From contig NZ_NPFY01000016.1 of assembly GCF_002259415.1 (NCBI RefSeq), positions 62,001-126,000 on the forward strand: 64,000 nucleotides of DNA, given 5' to 3'. The notes beneath the pieces were generated by a model. The model searched no databases and was not told the DNA's origin. It was given only the letters and a program-made list of their open reading frames with translations. Of this stretch, positions 57,627 to 64,000 are shown in pieces. A program made the translations under genes and the position numbers. Each line of letters starts with the position of its first letter. The first letter of the stretch is position 1. The DNA comes from Rhodococcus sp. 14-2470-1b (GTDB lineage: Bacteria > Actinomycetota > Actinomycetes > Mycobacteriales > Mycobacteriaceae).

Positions 57627-58368
57627 GGCGCCCGGTCAGTGCGTGGGCATGTTCCAGCAGGAGGGTGCCCAGTTCGTGGTGCCGATCCGCGCGAAAGCGG
57701 GTCTCGACTCCGGTGAGACTCAGGGCCCATGCGGGCTTTCCCGATCGGTCGAACACCGCGGCACCGATGCCCCAGCTGCCTTCGACGAGCAGCGCGGGGT
57801 TGACTGCATAACCCGTCGTTCGTGTCGCGACGATTCGCCGCCGGATTTCGGTAGTCGCGTGTTGCGGGCCCCACGTCGGCTCCAGGTCGGCGCCGGCCAG
57901 GTACTGATCGATCTCTCGATCCGGTAGATGCGACAGGATCACCAGGCCCGCCGACGCCACTCCGAGCGGCAGCCGAATCCCCTCGTACAACACGTGTGAC
58001 CGCAGGGGGAAGCTACCGTCCTCGCGCAGAAGGCAGACCGTCTCGTCGCCACGCCGAGCAGACAGGAATGCACTCTCACCGCTGGCCGCAGCCAGAGCAT
58101 GAACGACGCCGCGCGCTGGGTCGGTGATGTCGTATCTGCTCGCGGCCGCAGCGCCGAGGAGGTACATCTCTGGTCCGAGGGTCCACGAACCGGTGGCGGA
58201 GTCGCGGTCGAGAAACCCCTCGTGGGCGAGCGAGGTGAGCAACCTGTGCGCAGTCGGTCGGGCGAGGTCGGTCGCGCGTGCCAGTTCCGTGGTCGACGCC
58301 CCAGTCGGTTCCGCAGCGCCGGCGGCTCTGAGAAGCGCAGCCGAGCGAGCGACGACGTTGGGTTGCAT
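57619..58368 (-). CDS. IclR-family transcriptional regulator
   Basis: 249 residues. N-terminal winged helix (STTELARATDLARPTAHRLL, ASRYDITDPARGVVH following) and C-terminal IclR effector domain (LPLGVASAGLVILSHLPDRE, GYAVNPALLVEGSWGIGAAV). Divergent from the CoA-transferase genes; probable regulator of their expression in response to the acid or its CoA ester. ATG 58368 by family alignment; longer frame to 58407 would cover the dyad at 58387. Confidence 0.88.
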   Translation of the reverse strand: MQPNVVARSAALLRAAGAAEPTGASTTELARATDLARPTAHRLLTSLAHEGFLDRDSATGSWTLGPEMYLLGAAAASRYDITDPARGVVHALAAASGESAFLSARRGDETVCLLREDGSFPLRSHVLYEGIRLPLGVASAGLVILSHLPDREIDQYLAGADLEPTWGPQHATTEIRRRIVATRTTGYAVNPALLVEGSWGIGAAVFDRSGKPAWALSLTGVETRFRADRHHELGTLLLEHAHALTGRLR

Positions 58369-58386
58369 AGGGGCAACTCTACCCGG

Positions 58387-58405
58387 GCGTTCGCTCAGTG
58401 AACGC
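58387..58405. promoter_or_regulatory. Putative IclR operator
   Basis: Inverted repeat GCGTTC - gctcagt - GAACGC, in the IclR/CoA-transferase divergent gap. A related TTCGCTGAACG segment follows about 25 bp later. IclR proteins often bind GTTC-N-GAAC type dyads, so the assignment is reasonable but inferred. Confidence 0.5.
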
Positions 58406-58518
58406 AAATAGCAGCGTTTTTCGCTGAACGAGCAGTGTTTGCCGACTTCTATGCAGAATCACCACGTCAGGGTCTACTGGAGGTGCGTTTACTGAATGAA
58501 CACGTGAGGAGTTTGTCC

Positions 58519-59280
58519 ATGGCAGGGAAGGTGTATCGGTCGGCCGCGGCTGCCGTGGCCGACATCGGCACAGGCGCGCGGATCGCGGTCGGAGGATTCG
58601 GCTTGTGCGGCATCCCGGACGCTCTGATCGAAGCGATCGCCGAGACGGACGCCTCGGAGCTCGAGGTCTTCTCCAACAACTGCGGCGTCGACGATCACGG
58701 CCTGGGAATTCTGTTGTCGAAGGGGCGCATCGCCCGGGTGACTGCGTCGTATGTCGGCGAGAACAAGGAGTTCGCGCGGCAGTACCTCGCGGGTGAGCTC
58801 GAAGTCGAACTGACTCCCCAGGGCACTCTTGCGGAGCGGCTGCGCGCCGGAGGCACGGGTATCCCGGCATTCTTCACACCTGCGGGCGTCGGAACCCCCA
58901 TCGCCGACGGCGGTATGCCGTGGCGCTACGACGCGGACGGCGGTATTGCCGTGGCGTCGACACCGAAGGAAACCAGGGTCTTCGGGAACAAGCGTTACGT
59001 TCTCGAAGAGGCCATCGATGCGGACTACGCACTCGTGCACGCCGAGATCGGCGACACCGAAGGCAATCTCGTGTTCGACAAGACGGCCATGAACTTCAAC
59101 CCGCTCGCCGCGATGGCGGGAAAGATCACCATCGCCCAGGTGGAGACACTCGTCGAACCCGGTGACATCGACCCGGGCGCAGTGCATCTGCCCGGCGTGT
59201 TCGTCCAGCGCATCGTCCACACGGGACCGCAGAACAAACGCATCGAGAAGCGCACCGTCAGTGCAGGAGGACAGGCATGA
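58519..59280 (+). CDS. 3-oxoacid CoA-transferase subunit A
   Basis: 253 residues. Type-I CoA-transferase alpha subunit: [40 protein letters not shown] and [13 protein letters not shown]. Moves CoA from succinyl-CoA to a 3-oxoacid (acetoacetate or 3-oxoadipate). ATG 58519 has GAGGAG 8 nt upstream. Overlaps subunit B by 4 bp. Could be scoA or pcaI; context (IclR regulator) does not decide. Confidence 0.88.
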   Translation: MAGKVYRSAAAAVADIGTGARIAVGGFGLCGIPDALIEAIAETDASELEVFSNNCGVDDHGLGILLSKGRIARVTASYVGENKEFARQYLAGELEVELTPQGTLAERLRAGGTGIPAFFTPAGVGTPIADGGMPWRYDADGGIAVASTPKETRVFGNKRYVLEEAIDADYALVHAEIGDTEGNLVFDKTAMNFNPLAAMAGKITIAQVETLVEPGDIDPGAVHLPGVFVQRIVHTGPQNKRIEKRTVSAGGQA

Positions 59281-59906
59281 GCTGGACACGGAATCAGATG
59301 GCCGAACGCGCGGCAGCAGAGATGGTCGACGGCGAATACGTCAACCTCGGAATCGGCCTGCCCACCTTGATTCCCGCGTACCTGACCGACGGAGTCAAGG
59401 TGGTCCTGCACTCGGAGAACGGCATTCTCGGCACCGGCCCCTACCCGACCGAGGAGAACATCGACGCCAACCTCATCAACGCGGGCAAGGAGACCGTGAC
59501 GGTCAACCCTGGTGCCGCATACTTCGATTCGTCGTTGTCCTTCGGCATGATCCGCGGCGGTCACATCGATACAGCCGTTCTCGGGGGCATGCAGGTTTCC
59601 CGCACCGGCGATCTCGCCAACTGGATGGTGCCCGGAAAAATGGTCAAGGGTATGGGCGGCGCCATGGACCTGGTGCACGGTGCGCGCCGGGTCATCGTCG
59701 TGATGGAACACACCGACCGCGAGGGCAACCCCAAGATTGTCGACACCTGCACTCTCCCGCTGACCGGGCAAGCCGTCGTGAACCGCATCATCACCGACCT
59801 CGCAGTCCTCGACGTCGTGGGCGACGGAACACTGTCACTCGTCGAGTTGGCGCCCGACGTCACGCGTACTCAGGTGGAGGACGCCACGGGAGTGCCGCTC
59901 GCATGA
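59277..59906 (+). CDS. 3-oxoacid CoA-transferase subunit B
   Basis: 209 residues. [16 protein letters not shown] and the catalytic-Glu motif [11 protein letters not shown] of the beta subunit; [20 protein letters not shown] and [14 protein letters not shown] are standard. Partner of the overlapping alpha subunit. Substrate acetoacetate or 3-oxoadipate. Confidence 0.9.
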   Translation: MSWTRNQMAERAAAEMVDGEYVNLGIGLPTLIPAYLTDGVKVVLHSENGILGTGPYPTEENIDANLINAGKETVTVNPGAAYFDSSLSFGMIRGGHIDTAVLGGMQVSRTGDLANWMVPGKMVKGMGGAMDLVHGARRVIVVMEHTDREGNPKIVDTCTLPLTGQAVVNRIITDLAVLDVVGDGTLSLVELAPDVTRTQVEDATGVPLA

Positions 59907-59916
59907 TGTCGTGCTA

Positions 59917-59934
59917 AGGTTGAACCTTCAACCT
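59917..59934. promoter_or_regulatory. Putative MarR-type operator before the extradiol dioxygenase
   Basis: AGGTTGAA - cc - TTCAACCT, perfect 8-bp arms, 21 bp upstream of the dioxygenase ATG and 10 bp after the CoA-transferase stop. TTGAA/TTCAA dyads of this kind are typical of MarR-family (quinone-sensing) regulators. No MarR gene is in the window. Confidence 0.55.
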
Positions 59935-59954
59935 AAGTAGTCGAAGGAAAGCCC

Positions 59955-60830
59955 ATGACGTCTGTGATGAATCCGCCGGTCGCCGGCGGCGCGTTCGATG
60001 CGTTTTTCGCCGACGCGGCCCCTGCGAGTCGCGGCCAGAAGCTGTGGACAGCCGCCGACGGACCGCTGCCCGCCCTGTACATCAGCCACGGTGCACCGCC
60101 GGTGTTCGACGACCCGCTGTGGATCGACCAGCTCTTCACCTGGTCGCAGTCCATGCCGAAACCCAGGGCCATTCTCATCGTCAGCGCGCACTGGGAAGAG
60201 GCGCCGCTGAGCCTGTCCGCCATCGACGCACCGCTGGTGTACGACTTCGGCGGATTCGCGGAGCGGTACTTCTCGATGACCTACGCAACGCCCGACGCCA
60301 CCGCGCTGGCCGACCGAGTGGCCGCGATGATTCCGGCCTCGGCCAACCTGCATCGGCATTCGTCGCGCGGACTCGACCACGGTGCGTGGGTTCCACTGAA
60401 GGTCATGTACCCGTACGGCGACGTGCCGGTCCTCCAGCTGAGCCTGCCCACGGATTCGCCCGACGCCCTGCTGGACATCGGGCGACGGCTGAAAGCGCTT
60501 CGCGCCGAAGGCGTACTCGTGGTCGGCTCCGGATTCATGACCCACGGGTTGCCGTTCCTCTCGCGCGAGAACTTCTTCACCAACACCGTTCCGACCTGGT
60601 CACGTGACTTCGATCAGTGGTCGGCCGAAGCGCTGGGCAGAGGTGACGTCGATGCGTTGGCGAATTTCCGTACCCGCGCGCCAGGAATGCCGTACGCGCA
60701 CCCCACCGTCGAGCACTTCACTCCGCTCTTCGTCACGCTCGGAGCGGCATCGGACCCGGAAGCGCCTGTGCACACCGAGATCACCGGTTTCCAATTCGGT
60801 TTGGCGAAACGCTCCTTCGCGGTCTCCTGA
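59955..60830 (+). CDS. Class III extradiol ring-cleavage dioxygenase (DODA/YgiD type)
   Basis: 291 residues. Conserved His-bearing segments of the LigB-like family: LYISHGAPPVF, VSAHWEEAP, SRGLDHGAWVPL and GSGFMTHGL. Non-heme enzymes of this group open catechol-type rings such as DOPA; the natural substrate is often unclear. ATG 59955 preceded by GAAGGAAAG. Probably controlled by the MarR-type dyad just upstream. Confidence 0.86.
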   Translation: MTSVMNPPVAGGAFDAFFADAAPASRGQKLWTAADGPLPALYISHGAPPVFDDPLWIDQLFTWSQSMPKPRAILIVSAHWEEAPLSLSAIDAPLVYDFGGFAERYFSMTYATPDATALADRVAAMIPASANLHRHSSRGLDHGAWVPLKVMYPYGDVPVLQLSLPTDSPDALLDIGRRLKALRAEGVLVVGSGFMTHGLPFLSRENFFTNTVPTWSRDFDQWSAEALGRGDVDALANFRTRAPGMPYAHPTVEHFTPLFVTLGAASDPEAPVHTEITGFQFGLAKRSFAVS

Positions 60831-60850
60831 CGGATCGTTAGGGTGGAGGA

Positions 60851-62512
60851 ATGTTCGTCAACTCCGCCCGAACGTTCGTCGCCGACGCCATCCGAGGGCT
60901 CGTCGCTTCCACCGCAGACATCTCCTGGCATCCCGATCCAGGCTTCCTGACCCGCGAAGAACCACTCGCAGCGGGACAGGTCGCCCTCCTGTCCGGTGGC
61001 GGTAGCGGCCACGAACCGATGCACGCCGGATTCATCGGAGCCGGCATGCTCACCGGTGTCTGCCCCGGCTTGGTGTTCACCTCACCCAACGCACTCCAAG
61101 TGCACGAGGCATCGAAGGCCGTGAGCGTCGGAGGCGGCGTGGTGCACATCGTCAAGAACTACACCGGCGACGTCATGAACTTCTCGATCGCCCGAGAGCT
61201 GTTGCGCGAGGACGACATCGAATCCGACTACGTACTGATCGACGACGATGTCGCGACCGAGAGGGCCGATGGCGACGGTCCGGGCAGACGCGGAACCGCA
61301 GCGACGGTGATCGTGGAGAAGATCTGCGGCGCGGCGGCGGAACGCGGAGACGCCCTCGCTGACGTCGTGGCACTCGGACGCCGAGTCGCGGCCAATTCAC
61401 GAAGCATGGCGGTGGCGCTTCGGGCGTGCACAGCGCCCGGCTCGAACGAACCCTCCTTCGACCTGCCCGACGGCGAAATCGAACTCGGCATCGGAATCCA
61501 CGGCGAACGGGGCACCTCACGCGTACCCGACATGCCGGCTCAGGACATCGTTGCTGCCTTGACGCAACCGGTGATCGATTCGTTGGGCTTGGAACGCGGC
61601 GAATCCGTCATCGCCTTCGTCAACGGGCTCGGGGCAACCCACCCGATGGAGCTGCACCTTCTCTACGGCGAACTGGCGGAGTACCTGTCCGACAAAGGAA
61701 TCAAGGTGGCGCGTCCACTCGTCGGTAGCCTGGTCACCGCCTTGAACATGGCCGGCGCATCGATCACACTCGTCCGCGTCGACGACTCCGTTCTCGAACT
61801 TTTCGACGCCCCGACCGACGCCCCGGCATGGCCCACTCCGGTGCAGAACACAGTGCTGGGGGAGCGAACGGGATTCGGCCCGACCTTCACCCCGAGCGAA
61901 AACGATTCGCCGCGAAGCGAGTGGGTGTCGGACTGGATGGCGTCCTGGGTGCAGCGAGTGCTCACCGAAGAACCCGCACTGACCGATCTCGACCGCCGCG
62001 CGGGTGACGGAGACTTCGGGACCAACATGGTGTCCGCGCTCGAACAGGTGGATCTGGCGCAGATCCGCGAAACCTATTCTGCGCAGACAATCTTCGAAGC
62101 CGTGTCCGCTGCTTACCTCGGCCATGCGGGCGGTACCTCCGGAGCGCTGTTCGGTATCTGGTTCCGTCAGTTCTACCTGGCACTGCACGCGGAAGACCTC
62201 GCCGCGATCACCACCGCCGCACGCAGCGGACTGGAGAGAATCACCGAACTCGGGGGCGCCCGTGTCGGCGACAAGACGATGGTCGATGCCATTGCCCCCG
62301 CAGTCGACGCCCTCGACAATGCGACGGAATTGCGCGCCGGTCTGACCGACGCAGCTCGCGCGGCGGCCGATGGCGCGCAGTCGACCGAGGACTTCACCGC
62401 CAACAGGGGGCGAGCGTCCTACGTGGGTGACGCCGCCCGAGGCGTCGTAGACCCGGGTGCGCTGGTCATTGCGTGGTTCTTCGAAGCGGCCGCGGACGCT
62501 GTTCGGGCGTAG
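60851..62512 (+). CDS. Dihydroxyacetone kinase, fused DhaK-DhaL domains
   Basis: 553 residues. The DhaK domain (about 1-325) shows LLSGGGSGHEPMHAGFIGAG and the substrate-binding His in ELGIGIHGERG. The DhaL domain (about 365-553) has the Mg-ATP motif RRAGDGDFGTNM and GGTSGALFGI. Phosphorylates dihydroxyacetone (or a related short ketose/aldose) with ATP, without PTS partners. No glycerol genes are nearby. Ends at the start of a 13-bp tandem repeat. Confidence 0.9.
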   Translation: MFVNSARTFVADAIRGLVASTADISWHPDPGFLTREEPLAAGQVALLSGGGSGHEPMHAGFIGAGMLTGVCPGLVFTSPNALQVHEASKAVSVGGGVVHIVKNYTGDVMNFSIARELLREDDIESDYVLIDDDVATERADGDGPGRRGTAATVIVEKICGAAAERGDALADVVALGRRVAANSRSMAVALRACTAPGSNEPSFDLPDGEIELGIGIHGERGTSRVPDMPAQDIVAALTQPVIDSLGLERGESVIAFVNGLGATHPMELHLLYGELAEYLSDKGIKVARPLVGSLVTALNMAGASITLVRVDDSVLELFDAPTDAPAWPTPVQNTVLGERTGFGPTFTPSENDSPRSEWVSDWMASWVQRVLTEEPALTDLDRRAGDGDFGTNMVSALEQVDLAQIRETYSAQTIFEAVSAAYLGHAGGTSGALFGIWFRQFYLALHAEDLAAITTAARSGLERITELGGARVGDKTMVDAIAPAVDALDNATELRAGLTDAARAAADGAQSTEDFTANRGRASYVGDAARGVVDPGALVIAWFFEAAADAVRA

Positions 62513-62535
62513 CGATTGGGTGTAGCGATTGGGTG
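62510..62535. repeat. 13-bp tandem duplication at the DHA-kinase stop
   Basis: TAGCGATTGGGTG occurs twice head to tail, the first copy starting with the stop codon. It leads directly into the long inverted repeat. Confidence 0.9.
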
Positions 62536-62604
62536 TGGCGTAACAGTTGCGCATTCCACAGGCGGGATCCCGCCTGTCAGAGGCGCGATTGTCACACCAC
62601 GCCC
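62531..62604. terminator. Nested 74-nt dyad, probable bidirectional terminator
   Basis: Core ACAGGCGGGATCCCGCCTGT (62558-62577) is a perfect 20-bp palindrome. Outside it, 22-nt arms at 62531-62552 and 62583-62604 pair imperfectly; several of the mismatches are G-U wobbles in RNA. It fills the gap between convergent genes and could fold into one long hairpin. Confidence 0.7.
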
Positions 62605-62606
62605 GG

Positions 62607-63092
62607 TCAGGCGAGGGATCCGACGAAGACCGCGGCGATCTGTTCGAGACCGGCCTGGTCGTCGGCGTCGAAGCGGGCGAGCAGGGGACTGTCCAGGTCG
62701 AACACTCCGACGAGTGTGTCCCCGTCGTACAGCGGCACCACCAGTTCGGATCGGGTGGCACCGTCGCACGCGATGTGACCGGGGAAAGCGTGGACATCCT
62801 CGACACGCTGGGTCTCCCGCGAGGACGCCGCAGTACCGCACACTCCCTTGCCGAGCGCGATGCGCACACACGCAGGCAGACCCTGGAACGGTCCGACGAC
62901 CAGTTCGGTGCCGTCGAACAGGTAGAACCCGACCCAATTGACATCCGGGATGGAGTTGAAAACCAGGGCTGAAATGTTGGCGGCGTTGGCAATCCGATTC
63001 GACTCGCCGTCGACCAGTGCGCGCGCCTGCTGCGTCAGCTGTGCGTACTGCTCGGATTTCGTACCCTCGAGTGCGGTTGCGGTGAACGACAT
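62607..63092 (-). CDS. msrC: Free methionine-(R)-sulfoxide reductase (GAF-type fRMsr)
   Basis: 161-residue GAF protein with the three catalytic cysteines C75, C85 and C109 (PACVRIALGKGVCGTAA, HIACDGATRSELVVPL); their spacing of 10 and 24 residues equals that of E. coli fRMsr (C84, C94, C118). Repairs oxidised free methionine in the cytosol using thioredoxin. Lies 9 bp after the membrane-protein gene on the same strand, so probably co-transcribed. Confidence 0.9.
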   Translation of the reverse strand: MSFTATALEGTKSEQYAQLTQQARALVDGESNRIANAANISALVFNSIPDVNWVGFYLFDGTELVVGPFQGLPACVRIALGKGVCGTAASSRETQRVEDVHAFPGHIACDGATRSELVVPLYDGDTLVGVFDLDSPLLARFDADDQAGLEQIAAVFVGSLA

Positions 63093-63101
63093 GGCCCGAT
63101 T

Positions 63102-63764
63102 CTAGGTTTCGACGCCCCGGAGCTTCGCGCGGAGTGCGAAACCGAGCGCAACCAGGTAGAGCGACATACCGGTTACCTGCAGCCGCTGGGCGATACCGAG
63201 GCCGTACGAGCCCGGAAGATTGTCGGCGATCATCAACCACGCTGTCGCGAGCGACGTCACGATCAGCAAGACGAGTCCAACCGTGCGCAGCAGCGGAAGA
63301 GTGCGGTACCGGAACGCTGCAACAGTGAACGCAACCATGGCAGTGAACACCGCGAACACTGCAACGGTGCTCGTCAACGCGTGGATGTGATGCAACTGAG
63401 GAAACAATCCACTCGGTTCCACCGGGCAGGACGGATCGTTCTCCGCAACACACTCGATCGGCAACTGTGAATCGGCAATCGTCGCTGCACCGAAAACGAC
63501 CAGCGCACTCCACCCGACATTCGTCAACCGACGACGCGGCAACGTCAACCCCGCCGCACCCGCCACGATCAGCAGAACCCCGGTAACCAGATCCGCCGTG
63601 CTGAAGAAATGTCGATACGGCTGATCAGCCGCATCGAGTTCACTGAGAAACGAATGCGCAGGGTCCAAGCCCGTATCGAGAAAGAACTCCGCCACCCACG
63701 CCGAATACAACACCCCCGCCAGCACCAGTAACACCGTCAGCGCAGCGATCCTTCGTCGTTCCAC
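63102..63764 (-). CDS. DUF998-like integral membrane protein
   Basis: 220 residues, about six membrane segments, GTG start at 63764. Motifs AHSFLSELDAADQPYRHFFS and HHIHALTSTVAVFAVFTAMV are of the DUF998 family; a CVAENDPSC pair between segments suggests an outside disulfide. No function is known for the family. An Arg-rich N-terminus fits the cytoplasmic side. Confidence 0.75.
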   Translation of the reverse strand: MERRRIAALTVLLVLAGVLYSAWVAEFFLDTGLDPAHSFLSELDAADQPYRHFFSTADLVTGVLLIVAGAAGLTLPRRRLTNVGWSALVVFGAATIADSQLPIECVAENDPSCPVEPSGLFPQLHHIHALTSTVAVFAVFTAMVAFTVAAFRYRTLPLLRTVGLVLLIVTSLATAWLMIADNLPGSYGLGIAQRLQVTGMSLYLVALGFALRAKLRGVET

Positions 63765-63816
63765 TCGATCGACAGTAGTTCCAGGCTCACCCGTTGTGGT
63801 GGGTGCACCTTTTCCC

Positions 63817-63869
63817 GGAGCGAACGTCGCGTTCGGTCAGTCAGACTGACCGAACGCGACGTTCGCTCC
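63817..63869. terminator. 53-bp near-perfect palindrome, probable terminator
   Basis: Two perfect 26-bp arms around a single central A. The left arm starts GGAGCGAACGTCGCGTTCGG, and each arm contains the smaller dyad CGAACG-tcg-CGTTCG. The right arm covers the end of the coding sequence of the minus-strand gene entering from the right edge. Confidence 0.75.
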
Positions 63870-64000
63870 CGAAGAGGGCGAGGATTCGAGGGCGTGCAGG
63901 ACGAGTGCTGCGGCGTCGCTGACGGGTTCGTGCTCCCAGATTCGGACGACGGTCCACCCTTCGGTCTGAAGGCGGTCGTCGGTGTCGCGGTCACGGGCGA
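63837..64000 (-). CDS. Very-short-patch-repair (Vsr)-type endonuclease, C-terminal end (truncated by window edge)
   Basis: Reading the minus strand from 63998, the frame gives ARDRDTDDRLQTEGWTVVRI then WEHEPVSDAA and ends FGQSD at the TGA on 63839-63837. The RDxxTDxxLxxxGWxVxRxWEHE pattern is the C-terminal part of Vsr/DUF559-like DNA endonucleases, which nick at mismatches. Only 53 codons are visible, with no start in the window, so integrity cannot be judged. Confidence 0.65.
   Translation of the reverse strand, partial: ARDRDTDDRLQTEGWTVVRIWEHEPVSDAAALVLHALESSPSSGANVAFGQSD

Noticed and set aside
63817-63869. Phage or integron attachment site
   Set aside because: No integrase, tRNA or duplicated flanks in the window; the structure is better explained as a terminator or repeat element.
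63737-63994. 85-residue minus-strand open frame at the right edge
   Set aside because: Out of frame with the Vsr-like WEHE motif read from the same strand; its translation is Ser/Arg-rich without similarity to known folds.

Overview
The window is dense, high-GC actinobacterial chromosome with many GTG starts and 4-bp ATGA/GTGA gene overlaps. An Ag85-like secreted esterase, an NDMA-type alcohol dehydrogenase and the style of the catabolic genes point to a mycolic-acid actinomycete, most likely Rhodococcus (genus by inference, species not determinable). I see no tRNA, rRNA, CRISPR array, insertion sequence, prophage or replication origin.

Layout. 1-2.5 kb: end of an APH-fold phosphotransferase, an SDR, an Ag85-like esterase and a relic of a carboxymuconolactone-decarboxylase-type gene. 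2.5-5 kb (minus): NAD-salvage operon pnuC-nadR-nrtR with a perfect 11-bp-arm operator in front of pnuC. 5-6.5 kb: MFS transporter. 6.6-11.2 kb: complete 2-oxoacid dehydrogenase complex (E1a, E1b, E2, E3). 11.4-22.2 kb: one co-directional run of two SDRs, a carbon-nitrogen hydrolase, a polysaccharide-deacetylase/cyclic-imidase-like enzyme, a ribose-type ABC importer, ethanolamine ammonia-lyase EutBC and an unusual LuxR-HTH/periplasmic-binding-protein fusion regulator. It has no microcompartment genes and no EutA reactivase. 22.2-26.2 kb: GlcD-like oxidase, GAF-PucR regulator, alpha/beta hydrolase.

26.4-49.7 kb is a large aryl-acetate catabolic island. Aldoxime dehydratase and nitrilase (overlapping genes) can turn an aldoxime into a nitrile and then an acid. 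An NDMA-type alcohol dehydrogenase and an aldehyde dehydrogenase can feed the corresponding acid from alcohol and aldehyde. PaaK makes the CoA thioester, PaaABC(D)E epoxidises the ring, PaaG isomerises, PaaZ opens and oxidises, and PaaF, PaaH and PaaJ complete beta-oxidation to acetyl-CoA and succinyl-CoA. Two paralogous AraC regulators flank the aldoxime/alcohol part. A TetR (PaaR-like) gene sits inside the paa part. Four matching ACCGAA-type palindromes lie in front of paaA, paaJ, paaZ and a distant MHS-family transporter at 48.4 kb, suggesting one regulon that includes the importer.

49.8-55.2 kb: second complete 2-oxoacid dehydrogenase operon (minus) with a divergent Lrp/AsnC regulator, probably branched-chain (bkd). 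55.2-64 kb: GNAT acetyltransferase, GAF/PAS-like conserved protein, gamma-carbonic-anhydrase family protein, IclR regulator with divergent CoA-transferase genes, class III extradiol dioxygenase with a MarR-type box, fused dihydroxyacetone kinase, free-methionine-R-sulfoxide reductase, a DUF998-like membrane protein and the C-terminal end of a Vsr-type endonuclease. Several strong palindromes in the intergenic spaces (32.3, 49.75, 62.55 and 63.84 kb) look like bidirectional terminators or repeat-family elements.
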